The notes under the pieces: model-generated
Told to the model about the DNA's origin: nothing
Databases searched by the model: none
Seen by the model: the letters and a program-made list of their open reading frames with translations, nothing else
Position numbers and translations under genes: made by a program
Assembly: GCA_963593765.1 (NCBI GenBank)
Contig: CAVBBU010000017.1
Location: forward strand, 1 to 25,472
Reading direction: 5' to 3'
Origin: CAVBBU01 sp963593765
Lineage (GTDB): Bacteria; Bacillota; Clostridia; Lachnospirales; Lachnospiraceae
DNA: 25,472 bases
In this document: positions 7,835 through 15,353 of the stretch, piece after piece
Layout of the letters: every line of letters starts with the position of its first letter
How positions within the stretch are numbered: position 1 is the first letter of the stretch

Positions 7835-8581
7835 TTATTTCTTAAAGACAAACAAATACTCATGTGCAATCAGCAGGAAATTATATTTGACACTATTTGT
7901 TTTCCAATATCCTGTTGCCTTACAGTTATGCTGTTCCTTTATAATCAGCTCCTTCAAGGTAAAACCTGTGTCTTGAAAAACCTTCATGACCTCAAACGAC
8001 ATTGGTATCATGCATCCTTTTTTTCTTGTATCTCCCATGAGAATAGTGCAAAACTTATCCTTCTTTAAAATACGATAACACTCCGAAGCCACCTTCTTCA
8101 TTTCTTCAATAAAATCTTTTACCTTAAGCTGGGATAAGTCTTCTTCAATACTATCACTATATTTTATAATATCTGCATATGGTGGATGAGTACAAATCAG
8201 GTCAATGCTATCATCTGAAATAAAATCCAAATTCCTAGCATCTCCTTTGTGTATATAAACCCTTCCATTTGCCCCGTCATGTTCAAAGCTTGTCTTTTCT
8301 TTGCATCTATCAAGTGCAATATCATTTACATCAACACCAATTATATCGCGATTTAATAGCTTTGCCTCAACAAGCGTAGTTCCCCCGCCGGCAAATTGAT
8401 CCAGTACTAAATCTCCCTCCTTAGAGTATCTAAGCATAATGTTTCTAGGAATGTATGGTGACCAATTTCCTCTCCATTTTGCATCATGGGTTGCCCAATC
8501 ACCTCTCTTAGGAAATGACCAGTGCGTAGTCATCTCTAACTCAAAATCCTCAGGCTCCCATTTCGTTATTTTCTTTACCAT
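7835..8581 (-). CDS. Second DNA methyltransferase of the R-M operon (N6-A/N4-C type)
   Basis: A 248-residue SAM-dependent amino-methyltransferase. The SAM-binding motif LDQFAGGGTT is at residues 60-69 and the catalytic motif HPPY at 132-135. SAM motif before catalytic motif is the opposite order to DpnA, the usual second methylase of DpnII systems, which has DPPY first. The N-terminal block around WSFPKRGDWATH and WRGNWSPYIPRN recalls bacterial proteins often named TRM11-like DNA methyltransferases. Its ATG shares one base with the TAA stop of the DpnII-type endonuclease (TAATG), so it belongs to the R-M operon. The target base is probably in or near GATC by context, but this is inference. 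Confidence 0.8.
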   Translation of the reverse strand: MVKKITKWEPEDFELEMTTHWSFPKRGDWATHDAKWRGNWSPYIPRNIMLRYSKEGDLVLDQFAGGGTTLVEAKLLNRDIIGVDVNDIALDRCKEKTSFEHDGANGRVYIHKGDARNLDFISDDSIDLICTHPPYADIIKYSDSIEEDLSQLKVKDFIEEMKKVASECYRILKKDKFCTILMGDTRKKGCMIPMSFEVMKVFQDTGFTLKELIIKEQHNCKATGYWKTNSVKYNFLLIAHEYLFVFKK

Positions 8582-9444
8582 TATTTGAAAACCTCTGTGA
8601 TTATTCCATTCTCTAAATCCTTAATATTATAAATATGTTCCATGATATCGAAGGTTTCTTCCAGATTGTTTTTTGCCTTCTCCCATCCTTTTCCATCAGT
8701 AAACCAAACGAAGGTAAATCCGCTAATTTCTTTAGCCTCAAGAGCTATCGTTTTATAGCTACGTGCAGTTTCATTGAGCTTACTTCCTTTGCTGCCATAA
8801 AAGTTTGTTTCAATTCCATAAATCATATTCTCAGTTTTTATAACAAAATCAAATCGTTTTTTCGTCTTGCCCTGGTTTGAAATAGCTGAGAGATCGATGC
8901 CCCACTTATCTGTGATTTGATATGTATACATTTCCTTAAAATATGTTTCATCTTTAATAAAACCTGATTTTCTAATAAAGCCTTCAAGCAAATTCTCCAT
9001 TATATGACCGATTCGATTTTTTCTGCCATTAGTGTCTAATCCTGTTTCAACACCGGTTGCATAATCCACTAAATTATTGATGATATGATTTTCAAGCAAA
9101 TCAAAAAGACCTGTTTTCCTCATAAATATCTTATATTGCTCAAAGGTAAAATTCATATGCTTGAAATTATATGTAAAGCTTCCATCCGCATCTATTGCAT
9201 AAATTTCATATGCTCTAACCGCTAAAAGCAGCGGTATACACTTTAGCACCTCCGGATATTGCTTTATAAGCTTTTCAAAATCCTCCTCAATATTCCTAGA
9301 GCCTATAAGAGAATTCAATATATTAAGTTCTACCTTAATTTCTTCAACATTTCTATATACTTTTTCAAAATCAACATAGTATCCATAATCGGCAATACTG
9401 TCGCGAAATTCTGACATCCAATTATTAAAATCTCTGTTTTTCAT
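8581..9444 (-). CDS. dpnII: DpnII/MboI-type restriction endonuclease (GATC)
   Basis: A 287-residue type II restriction enzyme. From memory it aligns along its whole length with R.DpnII: an N-terminal block ending in IKVELNILNSLIGS, then NLVDYATGVETGLDTNGRKN, then the likely nuclease core with KRFDFVIK followed by IETNFYGSKGSKLNETARS, and a C-terminal FVWFTDGKGWEKAKNNL. DpnII/MboI enzymes cut unmethylated GATC before the G. The presumed catalytic residues are the Asp of DFVI and the Glu of IETN, in a PD-(D/E)xK-like arrangement. An AAGGAGG site overlaps the stop codon of the Dam-like methylase, so methylase is made before nuclease. The gene looks intact. The base composition appears more A/T-rich than the flanking recA and rny, judged by eye. 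Confidence 0.92.
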   Translation of the reverse strand: MKNRDFNNWMSEFRDSIADYGYYVDFEKVYRNVEEIKVELNILNSLIGSRNIEEDFEKLIKQYPEVLKCIPLLLAVRAYEIYAIDADGSFTYNFKHMNFTFEQYKIFMRKTGLFDLLENHIINNLVDYATGVETGLDTNGRKNRIGHIMENLLEGFIRKSGFIKDETYFKEMYTYQITDKWGIDLSAISNQGKTKKRFDFVIKTENMIYGIETNFYGSKGSKLNETARSYKTIALEAKEISGFTFVWFTDGKGWEKAKNNLEETFDIMEHIYNIKDLENGIITEVFK

Positions 9445-9453
9445 TTAACCTCC

Positions 9454-10392
9454 TTAAAAATTACTTATAAGCAGCTCAGCTATCTTTCCTCTAGCCTCAC
9501 CATTACAATTAATCATTCGAGTTGCTTCCACTCGTTTGATTTTATGAGAAGAATAAATTTTATCAAAAAAGTCATCCTTCTTATCTGAGTTTTTGGGATC
9601 CGAATTACTAATCACAACCCTTGCACCCTTTTTATTCACTTCATCTACAAACCTAGCAAGCTCTATTTGCTTCTCATCATCAAACAAATGCTCTGTATAT
9701 GCGGTAAAGCTTGCTGTTTCAGTAATGGGTCTATATGGTGGATCGAAATATACAAATGTATTCCTATCAATAAAATCTGCTGATTTTTTGTAATCTCCAC
9801 AAACTATAGTTACATTCTGTAGTTTTTCAGATACCGCTCTTAGATTATCTTCGTCGCAAATCATAGGATTTTTGTATGACCCCATAGGAACATTAAATAA
9901 GCCTTTTCTATTAACTCGAAAAAGCCCATTAAAGCAGGTCTTATTAAGAAAAATCATTAAAGCTGCTTTTTCTATATTAATACTTTCATTTGTACTAACC
10001 TTTAACTCATTAAATCGCTCTCGTTTTTTTATATAATATATCCTTCTATTTTCTGTATCTAATGATACAAAATCCCTCTGCATTGTATAGAGAAGCTCTA
10101 TTAATTCATCAACATTATCTCGAATAACGCAGTATGTATTGATAAGCTCGGCATTGATATCGCTAATATAAACAGCTTCTAAATTATATCTACTTAATAT
10201 ATTAAATAAAACAGCTCCACCCCCAACGAATGGTTCAGCATATTTTGTAAAGCGGCAATCATCAAATGGATAATACTGTTCGATCTCTTTTAGAAGCTGG
10301 CCTTTCCCCCCTGCCCATTTTAAAAACGGTTTAAGGGGTTTTGTGGAAATTTTCAATTTGTTGTCACCCTCTTTTGCAAGCTTAAATTCCAT
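9454..10392 (-). CDS. dpnM: Dam-type DNA adenine methyltransferase (DpnM-like)
   Basis: A 312-residue alpha-class adenine methyltransferase. It begins the conserved fold with KPFLKWAGGKGQLL (residues 21-34), has the SAM motif AEPFVGGGAVLF (52-63), the conserved block LNKTCFNGLFRVNRKGLFNVP (149-169) and the catalytic DPPY at 217-220. Dam/DpnM enzymes place N6-methyl on the A of GATC and so protect the host from the DpnII-type nuclease encoded next. It is first in the operon and has its own promoter at 10433-10461, just downstream of recX. About 20 residues precede the usual start of the family; the chosen ATG has a GGAGAGG site upstream, so the extension is plausible. Confidence 0.9.
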   Translation of the reverse strand: MEFKLAKEGDNKLKISTKPLKPFLKWAGGKGQLLKEIEQYYPFDDCRFTKYAEPFVGGGAVLFNILSRYNLEAVYISDINAELINTYCVIRDNVDELIELLYTMQRDFVSLDTENRRIYYIKKRERFNELKVSTNESINIEKAALMIFLNKTCFNGLFRVNRKGLFNVPMGSYKNPMICDEDNLRAVSEKLQNVTIVCGDYKKSADFIDRNTFVYFDPPYRPITETASFTAYTEHLFDDEKQIELARFVDEVNKKGARVVISNSDPKNSDKKDDFFDKIYSSHKIKRVEATRMINCNGEARGKIAELLISNF

Positions 10393-10432
10393 GATGATTC
10401 CTCTCCTAATAAACTAATTCAATTCCTCAATT

Positions 10433-10461
10433 ATTATGTTCTAGAACTAGCACAATGGCAA
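10433..10461 (-). promoter_or_regulatory. Promoter of the R-M operon with internal palindrome
   Basis: On the minus strand TTGCCA (10456-10461) is 17 bases from CATAAT (10433-10438). The spacer contains the perfect 10-bp palindrome GTTCTAGAAC (10438-10447), which overlaps the -10 by one base and could be a repressor site. The promoter begins 22 bases after the recX stop codon, so the R-M operon can be transcribed apart from recA-recX. Confidence 0.5.
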
Positions 10462-10482
10462 TATTTTATCTTAGCACAAGGC

Positions 10483-11082
10483 TTACTCCATCCCATCCTT
10501 AATCACATCTCTTATATCATCATACGAGTAGCCTCGCCGCATAAGTGCTGCAATAAGCTTTGATTTTTGATCGTGGTTTATGCTTGATATATCCGGATAT
10601 TTCTTTTTGATAAATGCCTCTATCTGCTCTCTTTCATCAAAGTCCATGCTACCAAGCGTTTTTTCTATAAGCTCCCTTTTAAAGCCCTTTGTAAGCATAT
10701 CCTGCATGATGGCTCTCTTACTTTTTTTAACGGATCTGCACTCGGCAAAGTAGCTTGCATACCTAGAATCATCTATATAATGCTTCTCCTTTGCCCAGTC
10801 TATAGTTTCGTCTATTATATCCTCAGGGTAGAAGCCTTCCTTTAGCTTTGTCCTTAGCTGGCTTTCAGTTTTATCACTATCCTTTAATATATATAATATA
10901 CGCTCCTTTGCTCTTTTTTGTAGCAAGGGATGAAGCTTTTCTGCATATGTATATTCTATATCAGAGCCTAGCGAGATTTTATATTTATCCAGCTCTCCAT
11001 TATATAAAGCGAAAGCAAGACCCCCTTCTATTAGGACCTTGCTTTTTTTCTTACTTATAGCTTTAATTTCTGCAACTATCAT
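10483..11082 (-). CDS. recX: RecX, regulator of RecA
   Basis: A 199-residue RecX protein, which binds RecA filaments and limits or reshapes their activity. It is made of tandem three-helix RecX modules: the RAKERILYILKDSDKTESQLRTKL region (residues 57-80), then KHYIDDSRYASYFAECRSVKKSKRAIMQDML (about 100-130), and a C-terminal module with LIAALMRRGYSYDDIRDVI. The length is near the usual 200 or so of Gram-positive RecX. It starts 20 bases after the recA stop, so it is probably cotranscribed with recA under the same LexA control. The R-M operon follows its stop within 90 bases. Confidence 0.9.
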   Translation of the reverse strand: MIVAEIKAISKKKSKVLIEGGLAFALYNGELDKYKISLGSDIEYTYAEKLHPLLQKRAKERILYILKDSDKTESQLRTKLKEGFYPEDIIDETIDWAKEKHYIDDSRYASYFAECRSVKKSKRAIMQDMLTKGFKRELIEKTLGSMDFDEREQIEAFIKKKYPDISSINHDQKSKLIAALMRRGYSYDDIRDVIKDGME

Positions 11083-11102
11083 TTGTATACTCTTCTTGGC
11101 TA

Positions 11103-12179
11103 TTACTCTGATTTCTTCTTTGCCTTTGCCTTAGACTCACTATCTGCATCCTGCTCTGCATTAGCTGCGGTTTCAGAAGGCTTATCTACAAGTCCATGCT
11201 TTTCTCTGACAGCATTTTCTATCTCGTCGCATATCTTAGGATTTTGCTCAAGGTAGAGCTTTGCATTTTCTCTGCCCTGGCCTATTTTATTGCCCTTATA
11301 TGCATACCATGCACCGCTTTTTTCTATTATATCTTCATTTGCTGCAAGGTCTAGGATATCTCCTGTTTTAGAAATTCCCTTACCAAACATTATATCAAAC
11401 TCAGCCTCCTTAAAAGGCGGAGCTATCTTATTCTTAACAACCTTTACCCTAACTCTGTTACCTGTTACCTCGCCAGATGCCTTAATGCTTTCTATTCTTC
11501 TTACATCTAGTCTGACAGATGCATAAAACTTAAGCGCTCTACCTCCTGTAGTGGTTTCCGGATTACCGAACATAACGCCTATCTTCTCACGAAGCTGGTT
11601 TATAAATACTACGCTGCAGTTTGACTTACTTATAACGCCTGTAAGCTTTCTAAGTGCCTGACTCATAAGCCTTGCCTGAACGCCCATGTGTGAGTCGCCC
11701 ATATCGCCCTCTATCTCAGACTTAGGAACAAGTGCCGCTACAGAGTCTACGATTACTATGTCTACAGCACCGCTTCTAACCATGGTTTCCGTAATCTCCA
11801 TAGCCTGCTCACCATTATCCGGCTGGGCAATGTAAAGATTATCTATGTCTACGCCTATATTCTTAGCATAAACCGGGTCTAGGGCATGCTCTGCATCTAT
11901 AAATCCGGCAATTCCGCCTCTTTTTTGTACCTCAGCTACCATATGAAGGGCAACTGTAGTCTTACCAGAGGATTCTGGTCCATATATCTCTATAATCCTT
12001 CCTCTTGGAATGCCCCCCTGTCCTAGGGCTATATCTAAGCTAAGTGAGCCTGTAGGCGTTGTTTCAACGCTCATCTGGGCTGCAGGATCGCCTAGCTTCA
12101 TAACAGCACCCTTGCCGTAGGACTTCTCAATCTGAGTAAGTGCGGCATCAAGTGCCCTCATTTTGTCATCTTTGTTCAT
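11103..12179 (-). CDS. recA: RecA recombinase
   Basis: A 358-residue RecA, the ATP-dependent strand-exchange protein and co-protease for LexA. The Walker A motif GPESSGKT is at residues 67-74, IVDSVAALVP follows as the Walker B region, and VFINQLREKIGVMFGNPETTTGGRALKFY covers loop L1-L2. The acidic, Ala- and Lys-rich C-terminal tail is normal for the family. The ATG has a GGAGG site. The upstream region carries a perfect LexA box (12210-12221) next to a TTGACA promoter, so SOS induction is expected. recX follows in the same transcript. Confidence 0.98.
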   Translation of the reverse strand: MNKDDKMRALDAALTQIEKSYGKGAVMKLGDPAAQMSVETTPTGSLSLDIALGQGGIPRGRIIEIYGPESSGKTTVALHMVAEVQKRGGIAGFIDAEHALDPVYAKNIGVDIDNLYIAQPDNGEQAMEITETMVRSGAVDIVIVDSVAALVPKSEIEGDMGDSHMGVQARLMSQALRKLTGVISKSNCSVVFINQLREKIGVMFGNPETTTGGRALKFYASVRLDVRRIESIKASGEVTGNRVRVKVVKNKIAPPFKEAEFDIMFGKGISKTGDILDLAANEDIIEKSGAWYAYKGNKIGQGRENAKLYLEQNPKICDEIENAVREKHGLVDKPSETAANAEQDADSESKAKAKKKSE

Positions 12180-12194
12180 ATTTTCCTCCGATTA

Positions 12195-12212
12195 TTCACA
12201 TGCAAATGTGAA
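12195..12212. promoter_or_regulatory. Inverted repeat in the recA leader
   Basis: TTCACAT (12195-12201) and ATGTGAA (12206-12212) form a perfect 7-bp dyad around a 4-base centre. It lies between the LexA box, with which it shares three bases, and the recA ribosome binding site, so it would form a hairpin in the recA mRNA leader. It could be a second protein site or modulate translation. Confidence 0.5.
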
Positions 12213-12221
12213 CATATGTTC
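12210..12221. promoter_or_regulatory. LexA (SOS) box of recA
   Basis: GAACATATGTTC is a perfect 12-bp palindrome that matches the Gram-positive LexA/DinR consensus (CGAACATATGTTCG) in all but the outermost bases. It sits about 12-25 bases downstream of the -10 of the recA promoter, where bound LexA would block transcription of recA-recX. Confidence 0.9.
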
Positions 12222-12233
12222 TATTTTGACTAT

Positions 12234-12262
12234 AATATAATATAGTCAATGTGCCTTGTCAA
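12234..12262 (-). promoter_or_regulatory. recA promoter
   Basis: On the minus strand a consensus TTGACA (12257-12262) is followed after 17 bases by TATATT (12234-12239). The -10 region lies inside a near-perfect 24-base dyad (12226-12249, arms TTGACTATA and TATAGTCAA). The LexA box begins just downstream. Confidence 0.75.
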
Positions 12263-12510
12263 TGCTTTTCTACTATATGTTGGGGTACATGTGTGATTAA
12301 TCCACTTACACAACAAGAGGAGAACCCTCTTTGAGAACAAATCTAATCTATCATATGTATAAAGCCCTGTCAATACGTGATTTTTAAGAGATTAAGAAAC
12401 TATTCAGAATCTATTCAAACAATGTTCAAGCACTTTACGAATCTGACTGATATACTCTATACATAGTTAAGCACTAATACTCCTAAACTCTTTTGAGGTT
12501 TCCCTTTTTA
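12263..12510. other. Non-coding stretch upstream of recA with candidate second promoter
   Basis: No open reading frame is convincing here. On the minus strand TTGACA (12368-12373), a 17-base spacer and TAGATT (12345-12350) form a second candidate promoter that would give recA a leader of about 160 bases. Downstream of it a small stem CAAAGAGG/CCTCTTG (about 12314-12333) and a near-palindrome GTGGATTAATCAC could fold in that leader. Nothing matches a riboswitch family I know. Confidence 0.35.
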
Positions 12511-12542
12511 CAAAACGCTCAGGCAAATGCCTGAGCGTTTTG
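12511..12542 (-). terminator. Terminator after pyk-lysA (bidirectional shape)
   Basis: CAAAACGCTCAGGC (12511-12524) and GCCTGAGCGTTTTG (12529-12542) form a perfect 14-bp stem with a 4-base loop. The stem has the A-tract/T-tract ends typical of bidirectional terminators. It lies 13 bases past the lysA stop and separates pyk-lysA from recA. Confidence 0.85.
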
Positions 12543-12555
12543 GTGTATGTTTAAT

Positions 12556-13824
12556 CTACATATATTTCTTCATCGTATCATCAATATCAAGCGTAGCAAA
12601 GTAATCAGCCGGTGTTTGGGCTCTTCTTATGCACTTAACGCTGCCATCCTCCTTGAGAAGCAGCTCCGCACTCCAAAGCTTTCCGTTATAATTATATCCC
12701 ATCGCAAAGCCGTGGGCTCCGGTATCATGAATAAATAGGTAATCTCCCATATCTATCTTAGGAAGCATCCTGTCTATAGCGAATTTGTCATTATTTTCAC
12801 AAAGCGAACCTGTTACATCATACTTATGGTCGCAAGGTTCATTTTCCTTACCCAAAACTGTTATATGATGATAAGCACCATACATAGCAGGTCTCATAAG
12901 ATTAACAGCGCAGGCATCCAGTCCTATATATTCCTTATATATATGCTTTTCATGTATAGCCTTGCTAACTAATCCGGCATAAGGTCCTAGCATAAATCTG
13001 CCCATCTCAGTATATATAGCTACATCACCAAGTCCTGCAGGAACTAGTATCTTCTCGAACTGCTGTCTTACTCCTTCGCCTATGGCAAGTATATCATTTG
13101 CCCTTTGCTCAGGCTTATAAGGTATTCCGACTCCGCCTGATAGATTGATAAATGTTATCTTAGCTCCGGTAGCCTCCTTAAGCCTTACAGCCTCCTCAAA
13201 AAGCACGCCTGCAAGCTTTGGATAATACTCATCCGTTACAGTATTAGAAGCAAGAAATGCATGTATGCCAAAGCTTTCTACGCCCTTTGATTTCATTATC
13301 CTAAAGGCTTCCTCTATCTGCTGCCTTGTCATACCATACTTAGAATCGCCGGGATTGTCCATAATGCCGTTACTCATCTCGAAAACTCCGCCCGGGTTAA
13401 AGCGGCAGCTCATAGTCTTTGGCAGCTTTCCGCATACAGACTCAACACATTCTATATGTGTTATATCATCAAGGTTAATTATCGCACCGAGGTCATCTGC
13501 AAATTTGAATTCCTCTGGCGGAGTGTCATTACTAGAAAACATTATATGCTCACCGGAAAATCCGCATGCATCGCTCATCATAAGCTCTGTCATAGATGAG
13601 CAGTCAGTTCCGCAGTCATACTCCTTTAGTAGCTTAAGTATCGAAGGATTAGGTGTTGCCTTTACTGCAAAGTATTCTCTAAAGCCCTTATTCCATGCAA
13701 ATGCTTCCTTGACCTTCTTTGCATTTTCCCTGATGCCCTTTTCATCATATATATACCACGGCGTAGGATATGTGCTTGCTATCTCCTTGGCCTTTTCCTT
13801 AGTTATAAATGCCTTCTTGCTCAT
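12556..13824 (-). CDS. lysA: Diaminopimelate decarboxylase
   Basis: A 422-residue PLP enzyme of the alanine-racemase-like fold III group that makes L-lysine from meso-diaminopimelate. The PLP lysine is Lys55 in YFAVKATPNP; SGGVGIP is the phosphate-binding glycine loop; EMGRF corresponds to the usual E-T/P-GR; and Cys342-Glu343 in SLCENND match the CExxD substrate motif. The divergent EMGRF and long N-terminus place it in a subgroup away from the Bacillus LysA, so a related decarboxylase activity is possible but less likely. It starts 19 bases after the pyk stop with an AAGAAGG site, so pyk and lysA are probably one operon, closed by the terminator at 12511-12542. Confidence 0.82.
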   Translation of the reverse strand: MSKKAFITKEKAKEIASTYPTPWYIYDEKGIRENAKKVKEAFAWNKGFREYFAVKATPNPSILKLLKEYDCGTDCSSMTELMMSDACGFSGEHIMFSSNDTPPEEFKFADDLGAIINLDDITHIECVESVCGKLPKTMSCRFNPGGVFEMSNGIMDNPGDSKYGMTRQQIEEAFRIMKSKGVESFGIHAFLASNTVTDEYYPKLAGVLFEEAVRLKEATGAKITFINLSGGVGIPYKPEQRANDILAIGEGVRQQFEKILVPAGLGDVAIYTEMGRFMLGPYAGLVSKAIHEKHIYKEYIGLDACAVNLMRPAMYGAYHHITVLGKENEPCDHKYDVTGSLCENNDKFAIDRMLPKIDMGDYLFIHDTGAHGFAMGYNYNGKLWSAELLLKEDGSVKCIRRAQTPADYFATLDIDDTMKKYM

Positions 13825-13843
13825 GTCGTTGTCCTTCTTAATA

Positions 13844-15280
13844 TTAGTTTACTATTTCTATCTGCATAGCATTGGTATCTGATGCCGGCTTGTTTTTATC
13901 TGGATTATTAATTACACCAGCCGTAACTATAACAAGGTCGCCCTTTTTAACTATCTTCTTTTCCTTAACCTTGTCTATAGAGCTGTAGATAAGCTCTGTT
14001 GTCGTCTCGGCTCTCCTTGCATCTATAGGTGTTACGCCCCAGTAAAGCTGCATCTGTCTAAGCGTTTTGTTGCTTGGTGAAAGCCCTATAATAGGAGCAG
14101 TAGGTCTCCACTTAGAAAGCATACGAGTAGTAAAGCCGCTTATGCTAGGTGCTATTATAACCTTTGCATCAAGATTATCCGCTGTCTCTACTGCACAGTA
14201 GCCAACCTCATTAGATACATTTTTCTCCTTAAGCTCAAGTGCACGTCTTGCTCTATATGCCTCATGGTCTAGGTGCTTCTCTGTTTCCTTTGCTATCTTA
14301 GCCATCATCTTAAGTGCCTGAACAGGATACTTACCATTAGCTGTTTCACCTGATAGCATAACTGCATCTGTTCCGTCATATATAGCATTTGCAACGTCTG
14401 TTACCTCTGCTCTTGTTGGTCTTGGATTTCTTATCATAGAATCAAGCATCTGTGTTGCTGTTATAACAGGCTTACATGCAAGGTTGCACTTTCCTATGAT
14501 TTGCTTTTGGATAAATGGAACTTCCTCCTCCGGTATCTCAACGCCCATATCTCCTCTAGCAACCATAATACCGTCTGCAGCATCTATGATAGAGTCTATA
14601 TTTTCTATACCCTCTTTATTTTCTATCTTTGCTATAACCATCATGTTTGAGCCGGCAGCCTTAAGCATCTTCTTAATTTCCTTTATGCACTTGGCATTTC
14701 TTACAAATGAAGCTGCTATAAAATCAAAATCCTGCTCTATTCCAAATTCAATATCTTCCTTATCCTTTTTAGTAAGTGAAGGAAGCCTGATAGCTACACC
14801 GGGAACATTGACACCTTTCTTCTCACCTAGCTCACCGCCATTTATAACAACGCAGTCTATAGATTTCTTTTTTACCTTCTCTACCTTAAGCTCTATAAGA
14901 CCATCATCTATCAGTATCGTGTTTCCCTTTTTTACATCCTTAACAAGACCGCTGTAATTAATATAAACTATCTTGCTGCTTCCCATCTGTTCATTAACAG
15001 TAAGAGTAAATTTCTGACCATCCTTAAGTGTAACCTTTTTACCACCCTCTAAAAGTCCGGTTCTTATCTCCGGTCCCTTAGTATCTAAAAGGGCTGCTAC
15101 CGGAACTCCCAGCTCGCCTCTTAGCCTTTTAAGAAGTGTAAGTCTTCCTAAATGCTCCTCGTGGTCGCCATGCGAAAAATTAAATCTGGCTATATCCATG
15201 CCAGCCTCGATAAGCCCCCTCATTACATTAATATCATTAGTGTTCGGACCCATAGTACAAATTATCTTAGTTCTTTTCAT
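13844..15280 (-). CDS. pyk: Pyruvate kinase
   Basis: A 478-residue pyruvate kinase, the last step of glycolysis (PEP plus ADP to pyruvate plus ATP). It begins with the conserved KRTKIICTMGPNT, has the FNFSHGDHEEH block at about 34-44, the active-site motif MVIAKIENKEGIENID, GIMVARGDMGVEIP and the MLDSMIRNPRPTRAEVTDVANA signature. The C-terminal regulatory domain is present, but the extra PEP-utilising domain of Bacillus-type enzymes is absent, as in E. coli PykF-length enzymes. The ATG has an AAAGGAGATG site. lysA follows closely on the same strand. Confidence 0.96.
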   Translation of the reverse strand: MKRTKIICTMGPNTNDINVMRGLIEAGMDIARFNFSHGDHEEHLGRLTLLKRLRGELGVPVAALLDTKGPEIRTGLLEGGKKVTLKDGQKFTLTVNEQMGSSKIVYINYSGLVKDVKKGNTILIDDGLIELKVEKVKKKSIDCVVINGGELGEKKGVNVPGVAIRLPSLTKKDKEDIEFGIEQDFDFIAASFVRNAKCIKEIKKMLKAAGSNMMVIAKIENKEGIENIDSIIDAADGIMVARGDMGVEIPEEEVPFIQKQIIGKCNLACKPVITATQMLDSMIRNPRPTRAEVTDVANAIYDGTDAVMLSGETANGKYPVQALKMMAKIAKETEKHLDHEAYRARRALELKEKNVSNEVGYCAVETADNLDAKVIIAPSISGFTTRMLSKWRPTAPIIGLSPSNKTLRQMQLYWGVTPIDARRAETTTELIYSSIDKVKEKKIVKKGDLVIVTAGVINNPDKNKPASDTNAMQIEIVN

Positions 15281-15353
15281 ACCTTCATCTCCTTTATACT
15301 CTTTGATTCCTATTACCCTAGATACTTTTTTAAAGCCATGCTTCTATATATCA

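Noticed and set aside
13265..13882. Plus-strand frame of 205 residues
   Set aside because: Antisense to lysA and the end of pyk; lysA motifs on the other strand are clear.
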